DNA from: Candidatus Azobacteroides sp.
Lineage (GTDB): Bacteria; Bacteroidota; Bacteroidia; Bacteroidales; Azobacteroidaceae
DNA length: 33,229 nucleotides
Assembly: GCA_009778655.1 (NCBI GenBank)
Contig: WRFZ01000165.1
Location: forward strand, 1 to 33,229
Direction of reading: 5' to 3'
The notes under the pieces are model-generated. The model did no database searches, was not told the origin of the DNA, and worked only from the letters and a program-made list of their open reading frames with translations. The stretch's first letter is position 1. Each line of letters opens with the position of its first letter. Positions 17,072 to 23,067 of the stretch are shown here, piece after piece. A program made the position numbers and the translations under genes.

Positions 17072-17291
17072 AAACTATGTCCGCTATTGTTATTTTTGTT
17101 TTCCTGACGGTTAGAACCGCTTCTTCGACCATTTCGGCCACTTCTTTTTCCGTGAAGCCGATACGGAGTATTTCTTTTGCCAGGACTTCAAACAACGCTT
17201 CCGGCGTTTCGTAAAACACGGTTGTTAATTCGGCCACCTTTTCGGCAACATATTCAATCGGTGCCGGTATTTTTTTATTTTCCTGTTCCAT
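17019..17291 (-). CDS. Small early protein of unknown function
   Basis: A 90-residue, acidic, mostly helical protein (APIEYVAEKVAELTTVFYET, IGFTEKEVAEMVEEAV). It overlaps the initiator gene by 17 bases at its start and the helicase gene by 53 bases at its end, both in other frames. This compact placement between initiator and helicase makes a helicase-loading or replication-accessory role possible, but there is no motif to prove it. Confidence 0.6.
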   Translation of the reverse strand: MEQENKKIPAPIEYVAEKVAELTTVFYETPEALFEVLAKEILRIGFTEKEVAEMVEEAVLTVRKTKITIADIVYERYTQKKQSNVTITYI

Positions 17292-18069
17292 CTTTTAAAT
17301 TATTTAATAATTTGTTTTTGATATTTGATTGTTTATCTTCTATTGATTTGGAAAGATTTTTAGTTATAATTTCATCATTCCAACATTCCCGATTCAAATA
17401 TGTCTCAAAATTTTTGCGATACTGTTTATCGGGTGTTGATTGAACATAAAGCGGTATGTGTTTTAATGCGGCTTCTCTGCAATGATTTTTCAGAGTTTCC
17501 CATTTTTTCATACTCGTTTTTTTGTTCCCTTTTCTTTCGTATAATTCCCAGACTTTTTCAAAAGAAAGTTCATCATCCGATCTTTCCCCTTTTTCTTTTT
17601 CCCCCATACCCCCTTTATCTTTATCCTCTATCTTAATACTATTACTATTACTATTACCTGTGCCCCTTTTAAGCCCCTTTGAAGGGGCATTGAAGGGGCT
17701 TTTAAAGTAATCTTCAATTAATTGAAAATTAAATAGTTGTAGTTTTTCATTAAGAAGTTTGATGATACCTTTATGAGCGGGATTGTTTTCATTCAAAGGA
17801 AAATTCTTTTGATGTTTGATAAAGTTTCGTAAAAACAAATACTTTCCGTCAACGGAATAAATTATACGACTGTACAGCCCCTTCAAAGCCCCTTTAACAT
17901 CCGCATCACTCATGCCTATATCCTGCGCCATTCTCTTGCAATTTATTTCATAGAATCCCGCTATATCACATAAGTCACACAAGTACAAAAAGACTGCCTT
18001 TTGACGCAAATCAAGCTCGTAAAACCAAGAATCATTCCACTTGTCGGTATTTGTAAAACGATATGCCAT
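17275..18069 (-). CDS. Replication initiator / helicase loader (lambda O- or DnaD-like)
   Basis: A 264-residue protein. Residues 1-115 look like a winged-helix DNA-binding domain (LDLRQKAVFLYLCDLCDIAG, KRMAQDIGMSDADVKGALKG), as in many phage initiators. A low-complexity linker, rich in Asn/Ser and Lys/Glu, covers about 130-165. The C-terminal part (FEKVWELYERKGNKKTSMKK, then YRKNFETYLNRECWNDEI) is the pattern seen at the end of many phage replication proteins. It would bind the phage origin and bring in the DnaB helicase encoded downstream. The gene contains GCCCCTT repeats with 11-base spacing and an AT-rich hexamer run, so it may hold the origin itself, as lambda O does. Confidence 0.75.
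   Translation of the reverse strand: MAYRFTNTDKWNDSWFYELDLRQKAVFLYLCDLCDIAGFYEINCKRMAQDIGMSDADVKGALKGLYSRIIYSVDGKYLFLRNFIKHQKNFPLNENNPAHKGIIKLLNEKLQLFNFQLIEDYFKSPFNAPSKGLKRGTGNSNSNSIKIEDKDKGGMGEKEKGERSDDELSFEKVWELYERKGNKKTSMKKWETLKNHCREAALKHIPLYVQSTPDKQYRKNFETYLNRECWNDEIITKNLSKSIEDKQSNIKNKLLNNLKDGTGK
17635..17899. other. Candidate replication origin inside the initiator gene
   Basis: Six copies of GCCCCTT (or its complement) lie in two groups. In 17662-17699 two direct copies start at 17662 and 17673 and two inverted copies occupy 17682-17688 and 17693-17699, making a near-palindrome of 38 bp. In 17877-17894 two direct copies start at 17877 and 17888. Neighbouring copies in the same direction are always 11 bases apart, one helical turn. 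Directly beside the first group is a run of ATTACT-type hexamers (17635-17658) in an AT-rich stretch. Iterons beside an AT-rich segment within the initiator gene is the layout of the lambda origin. Function is inferred. Confidence 0.5.
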
Positions 18070-18102
18070 TTCTATAATAACTTTTTAATCATTACCGCTT
18101 AT

Positions 18103-18447
18103 TTATTCGTTAAAAGAACTTATAAATACATCGTAGTAGTCAATATAGGCGCTCGATAACAAGGCTTGAATATTATTTAAATCAACTAAAATCCCAATAA
18201 GTTTCCCTTTATCCAAATCCTTGCAATTATCCGGATTTGCTAAGTAGTAAGAAGCGTTAAAGAATAACTCTGAAAGCCTGTCAATATCAAACTCATCAAA
18301 GAAACTATAAACCGATTTGATAAGATTTTTCTTATTTTCCTCTACGGCCCGATCACTCCAAAAGGCTTTAAAAAATCTTTCAAGTTTATCCTGTGAAATT
18401 TGTTTGGCGCCGTTATTTACTGTTATGTAATTTGCTTTTGTTTCCAT
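18103..18447 (-). CDS. Early protein of unknown function
   Basis: A 114-residue, helix-rich, acidic protein (QDKLERFFKAFWSDRAVEEN, LSELFFNASYYLANPDNCKD). No signal peptide, membrane segment or known motif is visible. It lies 33 bases before the initiator gene and 3 bases after the previous gene, so it belongs to the early operon. Confidence 0.6.
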   Translation of the reverse strand: METKANYITVNNGAKQISQDKLERFFKAFWSDRAVEENKKNLIKSVYSFFDEFDIDRLSELFFNASYYLANPDNCKDLDKGKLIGILVDLNNIQALLSSAYIDYYDVFISSFNE

Positions 18448-18450
18448 GAC

Positions 18451-18678
18451 TTAAATTTTAATGTCACAAGGATCGTCTGAATATATTTTATATAAAGCTT
18501 CTTTTGTTCGGCACCATAAATCATCAGCGGATATAATGCAGCCGAAAGCGGTTTTTTTAATGATATTAACACTTTCGCAGCCGGACGCCTCTTGAGCATA
18601 GCGCGTTTCATTTTTTTTACTGCTATCCTTTGTCGGAGTAGAATTTTTTTGTACCTTTGTACTTAAATTTACGTTCAT
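18451..18678 (-). CDS. Small early protein of unknown function
   Basis: A 75-residue protein with a polar, Lys/Ser/Thr-rich N-terminus (KVQKNSTPTKDSSKKNETRY) and a C-terminal half with three Cys (CESVNIIKKTAFGCIISADD, then LWCRTKEALYKIY). It follows the operon pattern, 3 bases before the next ATG. Its 5' end overlaps a plus-strand promoter-like sequence (18629-18659), and the stretch upstream contains a hairpin. Confidence 0.55.
   Translation of the reverse strand: MNVNLSTKVQKNSTPTKDSSKKNETRYAQEASGCESVNIIKKTAFGCIISADDLWCRTKEALYKIYSDDPCDIKI
18629..18659 (+). promoter_or_regulatory. Plus-strand promoter, antisense to the early operon
   Basis: TTTG (18629-18632), 19 bases, then TACCTTTG (18652-18659) is a near-perfect Bacteroidota promoter on the strand opposite the early genes. 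No open frame of useful size follows. A hairpin with a T-tract appears 50-90 bases downstream. Confidence 0.45.
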
Positions 18679-18750
18679 TTTTTAATAATTTTGAATGTTA
18701 ATATTGAGAGGCTCTCGACCGGTCAAAGTTTCCGAGCCTCTTTTGTTTTT
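18664..18750 (+). ncRNA. Possible antisense small RNA (about 85 nt)
   Basis: Bounded by the plus-strand promoter and the hairpin/T-tract at 18708-18750. It would be complementary to the first 15 bases of the 18451-18678 gene and to its leader, covering the ribosome-binding region, and so could limit expression of downstream early genes. The hairpin loop contains the self-complementary GACCGGTC, which could allow loop-loop contacts. Purely a sequence-based proposal. Confidence 0.35.
18708..18750 (+). terminator. Plus-strand intrinsic terminator
   Basis: GAGGCTC (18708-18714) pairs with GAGCCTC (18734-18740), followed by TTTTGTTTTT. There is no T-run in the minus direction, so it should act on plus-strand RNA only. 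Confidence 0.5.
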
Positions 18751-18772
18751 AATCTCTCGTTTCATATTGATA

Positions 18773-18910
18773 TTAAAATATACAAGCATATACGTAATTA
18801 TCAACCGTATCGAATGTTTTAACCCCTTTAATTCTCATTGGTCGTTCGGATAACCTTATCGATAAGCGATATTCGGCTTCCGTTGTTTTGTGTTGAAATA
18901 CGTATGTCAT
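18773..18910 (-). CDS. Very small early protein (45 residues)
   Basis: An open frame from the ATG at 18910 to a TAA at 18775-18773, starting MTYVFQHKTTEAEYRLSIRL and ending in YVYACIF. It lies 9 bases after the preceding gene's stop, with an AT-rich leader, and fills an otherwise empty gap in the early operon. Codon use looks like that of its neighbours. The function is unknown. Confidence 0.55.
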   Translation of the reverse strand: MTYVFQHKTTEAEYRLSIRLSERPMRIKGVKTFDTVDNYVYACIF

Positions 18911-18919
18911 AATTATTAA

Positions 18920-19234
18920 TTAATAATTTCTTTCTTTAAGCTCCTTTTTCAGTTCTTTAAAATCAAGGGTCAAAACATAGCTTAACCGGAATTTGTATTT
19001 GCCGTTTTCGACCGCCCGGAGTTCGGGTATAATCAACCCGTCTTTGATGTAGTTTCTTACCGTTTGCCCGGATACCTGATGAATAGCGGAAACTTCATCA
19101 ACGCCGATGAAAACATTGTCATAGCGTTTTAATAATTCATCCCGCATAGTATTCATGTTCTTTTGCGCTAATTCCCGGTCGACAAATTCTCGCAAATCGT
19201 CAGGCGTCATTTGGTAAACTACCGTCCTTTCCAT
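18920..19234 (-). CDS. MerR-like helix-turn-helix protein (possible excisionase or early regulator)
   Basis: A 104-residue protein. Residues 42-75 (FIGVDEVSAIHQVSGQTVRN, then YIKDGLIIPEL) match the winged helix of MerR/excisionase-type DNA-binding proteins, with the 'sequence recognition, then a turn to the wing' order. A charged helix (ELKKELKERN) ends the protein. Its start codon overlaps the previous stop by one base (TAATG). As an early DNA-binding protein it could be an excisionase or a transcription regulator. The sequence does not decide between them. Confidence 0.65.
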   Translation of the reverse strand: MERTVVYQMTPDDLREFVDRELAQKNMNTMRDELLKRYDNVFIGVDEVSAIHQVSGQTVRNYIKDGLIIPELRAVENGKYKFRLSYVLTLDFKELKKELKERNY

Positions 19235-19473
19235 TACGAAATTCTTGTTACGATTAAGGTATTGCCTTCTATCTCGGTTTCGTATCTCATCCCTAAATCT
19301 TTTCTTAATCGATTCAAGGACATACGAGTCCGATTAATTGTTTGGATATCTAACATTTCAAAAGTACCGGTTTGTCCGACATTAAATTCAAGACATTTGC
19401 CCCTTACGGAAAACATATTTATTTTCCTGCGATTTTCTTTTCTCTCTTTTTCTATCGTATCCATATTTTTCAT
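19234..19473 (-). CDS. Small early protein of unknown function
   Basis: A 79-residue protein starting MKNMDTIEKERKEN. The frame is open upstream to a TTG at 19494, but the ATG at 19473 follows the A-rich leader AACAATTAAAT and is preferred. The N-terminus is strongly charged and the C-terminal half looks like a small alpha/beta domain (FEMLDIQTINRTRMSLNRLR, ending TEIEGNTLIVTRIS). It is the first full-size gene after the early promoter. A Cro-like regulator would be plausible here, but no helix-turn-helix is evident. Confidence 0.6.
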   Translation of the reverse strand: MKNMDTIEKERKENRRKINMFSVRGKCLEFNVGQTGTFEMLDIQTINRTRMSLNRLRKDLGMRYETEIEGNTLIVTRIS

Positions 19474-19483
19474 ATTTAATTGT

Positions 19484-19558
19484 TTAATCTTCAATTGATG
19501 TCCGTTTCTCTCTTTTTTTGAAATACATCTCTCTTTTTTTGTTTAGATTTGTTTTCAT
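19484..19558 (-). CDS. Possible leader peptide of the early operon (24 residues)
   Basis: ATG at 19558 to TAA at 19486-19484, a very basic peptide (MKTNLNKKREMYFKKREKR). A TTAATTAAA leader precedes the ATG, and the stop lies 10 bases before the next ATG. The DNA contains a 12-base direct repeat (AAAAAAAGAGAG) 21 bases apart, which may itself explain the frame. Confidence 0.3.
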   Translation of the reverse strand: MKTNLNKKREMYFKKREKRTSIED

Positions 19559-19601
19559 TTTAATTAAACTTTTTATTAAATTTGTAGTCAAAATCACGAT
19601 G

Positions 19602-19631
19602 CAAAGATACAATATAATTCTGAATTACAAA
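19602..19631 (-). promoter_or_regulatory. Early promoter with repressor operator in its spacer
   Basis: On the minus strand TTTG (19631-19628), 18 bases, then TATCTTTG (19609-19602). The palindrome TAATTCTGAATTA (O1) lies within the spacer, so a bound repressor would block polymerase. It would drive the early/replication operon towards 15662. Confidence 0.7.
19615..19627. promoter_or_regulatory. Operator O1
   Basis: A perfect 13-bp palindrome, TAATTC-T-GAATTA, sharing the 11-bp core AATTCTGAATT with O2 and O3. Confidence 0.65.
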
Positions 19632-19640
19632 TGTATTTTA

Positions 19641-19657
19641 CAGAATAATTCTGAATT
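19641..19657. promoter_or_regulatory. Operator O2
   Basis: Core AATTCTGAATT at 19647-19657, preceded by CAGAAT. The overlapping palindrome CAGAAT-A-ATTCTG covers 19641-19653. Its core centre is 31 bases from that of O1, about three helical turns. Confidence 0.65.
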
Positions 19658-20045
19658 TTTAGTTAATCTTTGTTAAAAAAATATGTATTGCTTGAAATAT
19701 TGCTTGATCTGTAAAAGCGGATAAACGGATGAGTATAGTGCGGTATTGATTATTAATGTAATAAATATCGCTATTGTTTTTATTTTTCGTTTTCCATAAA
19801 TGCTATTTGTTTATCCGGTCTTGAATCTTTTAATACACCTGTGTTTGCATTATTTGATTCCATTGAAGACTTCTAAGCACAGACATATATCAGTCGCTAT
19901 TTTTTCAGCGTCCGATTTTACTTTCATGGCGCGGACTATCGTAGCCGATATGATCCAAGCGGGGAAATATTAGTTTTTCCGTTTATATTTTGAAATGTAT
20001 AAAACATAATAAATGAAATTTTTAATTAATAACAGTGCAATGATA
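19658..20045. other. Non-coding immunity region
   Basis: About 390 bases with no convincing gene. A plus-strand frame without an ATG over most of its length ends at a TAG at 19969-19971, and a 25-codon minus-strand frame (19927-19850) lacks a usable leader. A repressor promoter should lie here. TATATTTTG near 19985-19993 is close to a -7 box but lacks a -33 partner. Confidence 0.5.
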
Positions 20046-20062
20046 CAGAAAAATTCTGAATT
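20046..20062. promoter_or_regulatory. Operator O3
   Basis: Core AATTCTGAATT at 20052-20062, preceded by CAGAAA. The palindrome CAGAA-AAA-TTCTG covers 20046-20058. It ends 18 bases before the repressor ATG, so binding would allow autorepression. Confidence 0.65.
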
Positions 20063-20080
20063 GCGATATAAATAGAAACA

Positions 20081-21139
20081 ATGAAAAAAGAACAAGTAAT
20101 TAAAATTTTTAATGAATTGCTAATTGAATTAGGTTTAAATGTAAACCAATTAGCAGAGTGTCTTGAAATGAAGAGAGCACAAGGATTATATGACATATTA
20201 AATCCTAAAGTAAACGTTGGAATCAGCAAAAATATGGCTGAAAAGATTTGCAGAAGATTCAGATATATAAACATATCATATCTGTTAACCGGTTTTGGAG
20301 TAATTTTAAACAAAGACTATATAAGGAAACTATATGATGATTGTATAAATATAAGGAAAGAAGTAATGGAAATAGAGCCAAAGCCAAAAAGCTTAAATGA
20401 GATTACCTTTCATGATGCTATAGGTTTTAATAGAAATGTATTTGTTGAAAATGAAGATATATTTGATAAATATGTTTGGATTTGTAATGAGCTGTTTCTT
20501 GCATTGAAAATTGAAAAAATGTACAAAAGTAACGCCACTGCTGATTTCATGAATATTTACAGAGAACTTGAAAATATACCAAATGACGATAAGTTTGGTT
20601 GGATTTTTACAGACGATGATAATACAAAAAAATCCGGCGTTCAATTTTATGACTTGGAAAGTGTGCCGATGGACAGAAAATTAATACCGTTATATGACGA
20701 TATTGCATCTGTCGGCGGTAAACTTCAAAAAGGTTATTCCGCAAATATGGAATCAAACAGCTCACCGGCGGAATGGATAGATCCCGGAGATTGGTTCAAG
20801 AGTGCTACGGCTGCCATAAGAAATTATGGGGATAGTATGGTGGAATACCCGTCGGGTTGCATATTGGCGCTAAGAGAAGTACAAGACTTGCGTTTAATTG
20901 TCCCCGGAAAAGATTATGTTATTGAAACAAGCGAATACAGGGTTACAAAAAAAGCGCAATTAAGCAGCAATCCCGAATATATTCGGGCATACAGCACCAA
21001 TGAAGAAACTTATCGGGATGGAACGTTGATTCACCAACCTTTTGACATTCCACGAAACCTGATAGTTCGAATTTTTGAAGTACTCGGATATGTGGTTAAA
21101 AAAGGAGGAGGTACGATAGTTTTCAGTAATCAAAAATAA
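20081..21139 (+). CDS. Phage repressor with S24 (LexA/CI-like) peptidase domain
   Basis: A 352-residue protein. Residues 5-75 form a helix-turn-helix (LGLNVNQLAECLEMKRAQGL). Residues about 200-340 are an S24 peptidase-like domain: the nucleophile is Ser252 in NYGDSMVEYP, and the paired Lys is Lys290 in YRVTKKAQ, at the normal 38-residue distance. The cleavage site is probably near IASVGGK (208-214), though the usual Ala-Gly is not obvious. It should bind the operators at 19615-19657 and 20046-20062 and hold the early promoter off. Damage-triggered self-cleavage would give induction. It heads a three-gene plus-strand run with the lipoprotein 11 bases downstream. At 352 residues it is longer than most CI proteins because of a roughly 120-residue middle region. 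Confidence 0.85.
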   Translation: MKKEQVIKIFNELLIELGLNVNQLAECLEMKRAQGLYDILNPKVNVGISKNMAEKICRRFRYINISYLLTGFGVILNKDYIRKLYDDCINIRKEVMEIEPKPKSLNEITFHDAIGFNRNVFVENEDIFDKYVWICNELFLALKIEKMYKSNATADFMNIYRELENIPNDDKFGWIFTDDDNTKKSGVQFYDLESVPMDRKLIPLYDDIASVGGKLQKGYSANMESNSSPAEWIDPGDWFKSATAAIRNYGDSMVEYPSGCILALREVQDLRLIVPGKDYVIETSEYRVTKKAQLSSNPEYIRAYSTNEETYRDGTLIHQPFDIPRNLIVRIFEVLGYVVKKGGGTIVFSNQK

Positions 21140-21150
21140 ATTAAGGCGAT

Positions 21151-22026
21151 ATGAAAAAGAAAATCTTATTTTTGGGAACAATAATCATTCTTGCTTTAAA
21201 TTTTTCATGCTCGAAGGATGATGAAAATACATATAGAGAATCTATTATAGGATGTTGGAGTATGTATGCCGACCGCCCCTCCTACGCTGGTTATATTTGT
21301 GAATTTAATAAAAATTCGGAAGTGATAATATATTCGAATGCTTATGGCTATAATGGAGACAAAAAATATCAAATTGAATTAAAGGCTCCTTATCGTTTAA
21401 TTTCAGATTCAATAATTACGATACATAATGACAATAAAACATCTTATAAAATTATTAACGAAAAATTACAAATCGGAAGAATTATTATTGAGACTCCGAA
21501 TGTAAGTTATGGTGATGTTTTCAAATCGTTTCTATCTTCGTATTATTCAACTATACGTGCATTGGGAACGCAGGGCGTTTTTGGAGATAATGTAAATGAA
21601 TTTGCCCGTTGGGAGAAACCTAAAAATATTATTTCATACGAAGAAATACTACCGGTTCAAGTTGTATATAATGAATTTCAGTTGCCATCTTTAGGATATA
21701 CATATCACACTTCATCTTCTTTTCATTATGAACGATTTGGTGTATCGGATGGATTTAGTGGAATTTTATTGGTAGTAAATGAAATGGGTAAAACTCCTTT
21801 TGCATATGAACTATGCTGTCCGGTAGAAAAAGAAAGAATGGTACGCGTGGCTCCTGTTGATCCGAATAATTCCGGAAAGGCAACAACGGCAAAGTGTATA
21901 AAATGCGGAGCTACATTTAACATTGCAGATGGTACGGGTTCTCCAATATCCGGTACAACACATTCTTTGAAATTATACAAGGTGACAAAGAATGGGTCGA
22001 ATTACATTATTACAAATCAAAATTAG
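21151..22026 (+). CDS. Lipoprotein with a Rieske-like domain
   Basis: A 291-residue protein with a lipoprotein signal peptide (IIILALNFSC, lipidated Cys20). Residues about 30-125 look like a lipocalin-like beta domain (SIIGCWSMYADRP, YKIINEKLQIG). Residues about 165-291 resemble Rieske-fold lipoproteins of Bacteroidales: FAYELCCPVEKERM, then KCIKCGATFNIADG and GSPISGTTHSLKLYKV. The usual two-Cys, two-His cluster ligands are replaced by Cys only (Cys222/223 and Cys249/252), so a classical 2Fe-2S Rieske centre is unlikely and zinc is more probable. It lies 11 bases after the repressor gene and overlaps the HNH gene start, so it should be made in the lysogen. A surface role such as superinfection exclusion is only a guess. 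Confidence 0.65.
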   Translation: MKKKILFLGTIIILALNFSCSKDDENTYRESIIGCWSMYADRPSYAGYICEFNKNSEVIIYSNAYGYNGDKKYQIELKAPYRLISDSIITIHNDNKTSYKIINEKLQIGRIIIETPNVSYGDVFKSFLSSYYSTIRALGTQGVFGDNVNEFARWEKPKNIISYEEILPVQVVYNEFQLPSLGYTYHTSSSFHYERFGVSDGFSGILLVVNEMGKTPFAYELCCPVEKERMVRVAPVDPNNSGKATTAKCIKCGATFNIADGTGSPISGTTHSLKLYKVTKNGSNYIITNQN

Positions 22027-22808
22027 TGGATATGGATTCTAATATGATTTATTTGAGTGAGGAATACAAAGAATTTTTAATTGATACTTTATCAAACCTT
22101 CATAACCCTCATTTTTATGACGAAATAGATACTAAGAAAGCAATGCATTATATATATGTTGGATTTAAAAATACAGAACACACTATTACGTATGATATAT
22201 TTGAAAAAGAAGCAATAAATATTTTTAATTCACAGGTATGCCCGAAGCATTTTGATAATACGGCATTGGAGGTATCCCTCTATTTATGCGGAATTATTGG
22301 AGTAACCTATAAACATCCTCATATGATACTCATAAAAACAAGAGAACAATTACAAAATATTTTAGATGTTATCAAAGCAAATGATGAAAATAATTGCTTA
22401 ACCTATATTGATATATTTAAACAAGAACACAGCAATGAAATTTTAAGAAGAAAAAAAATCAACGAAAAACAAAGAGAGGACGATAGGATAAAGCGTGAAT
22501 ACAAGAAGAAGCTTTTAGAAGAAGAACTCCTAAAAAACATTAAAAGACAAGCCATTAAAGAACTCATCGAAGAAGGATTGATTTTCAATGAAATAAAAAG
22601 CGATGAATCCAAACGCGAACCTATTCCACAAGACGTCTCCGACAGGGTATGGAATCGTGACGGCGGGAAATGTGTAAAATGCGGAAGTCAAGAAAATTTG
22701 GAATTTGACCACATTATTCCTTTTTCCAAAGGCGGAGCTACTACTTACAGAAATCTACAGCTTCTTTGCCAAAATTGTAATCGCTCGAAATCGGATAACA
22801 TCGGGTAA
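22026..22808 (+). CDS. HNH endonuclease with a novel N-terminal region
   Basis: A 260-residue protein from a GTG at 22026 that overlaps the previous stop (TAGTG). An ATG at 22032 is the alternative start. Residues 1-130 match nothing I know. Residues 135-190 are a charged coiled coil (RRKKINEKQREDDRIKREYK). Residues 200-260 are an HNH nuclease: Cys216/Cys219 and Cys248/Cys251 bind the structural zinc, and the core is FDHIIPFSKGG (Asp228, His229) with Asn243. All key residues are present. HNH proteins act as homing or restriction nucleases, in packaging and in anti-phage defence. Here the gene is far from terminase and follows the repressor and a lipoprotein, which favours a lysogen-expressed defence or exclusion role. 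That is an inference. Confidence 0.75.
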   Translation: MDMDSNMIYLSEEYKEFLIDTLSNLHNPHFYDEIDTKKAMHYIYVGFKNTEHTITYDIFEKEAINIFNSQVCPKHFDNTALEVSLYLCGIIGVTYKHPHMILIKTREQLQNILDVIKANDENNCLTYIDIFKQEHSNEILRRKKINEKQREDDRIKREYKKKLLEEELLKNIKRQAIKELIEEGLIFNEIKSDESKREPIPQDVSDRVWNRDGGKCVKCGSQENLEFDHIIPFSKGGATTYRNLQLLCQNCNRSKSDNIG

Positions 22809-22850
22809 TTAAAAATAATTATGAAAAACCCTGCAAATCTCACTGCAAAC

Positions 22851-22891
22851 AAAACAAAAACCGCTTGCAAATCTGTTGAAATACAAGCGGT
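22851..22891 (-). terminator. Minus-strand terminator beside the att core
   Basis: ACCGCTTG (22860-22867) and CAAGCGGT (22884-22891) form an 8-bp stem. On the minus strand TTTTTGTTTT follows. No phage gene feeds into it from the right, so it may shield the repressor operon from transcription entering from host DNA after integration. Confidence 0.6.
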
Positions 22892-22982
22892 TATGGATGG
22901 TTTGCGTACTCGGAGCGGGAGCAATATATTTTATAGCAAACTGAATATTTATTTTGCAAAATACATTATTTCAGGCCTTTTA

Positions 22983-23015
22983 TTTAGGTTTATATTTTTA
23001 GAAATCGTAAATTTG
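22983..23015 (+). promoter_or_regulatory. Possible integrase promoter
   Basis: TTTA (22983-22986), 21 bases, then TAAATTTG (23008-23015). The arm repeat TTGCAAAAT (23013-23021) overlaps the -7 end, so integrase binding could repress its own gene. Confidence 0.45.
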
Positions 23016-23067
23016 CAAAATAAATTTCGATTATATTATATAAAAATACTGCAAAATTTACTGCAAA

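Noticed and set aside
19760..19971. A plus-strand frame ending at 19971 and a 25-codon minus-strand frame (19927-19850).
   Set aside because: The first has no start codon in most of its length, and the second lacks a leader; neither looks like a protein.
22895..22925. A tRNA gene at the proposed att core.
   Set aside because: Only a few bases resemble the 3' end of a tRNA; no cloverleaf can be formed, so it is treated as an attachment core and not as a gene.
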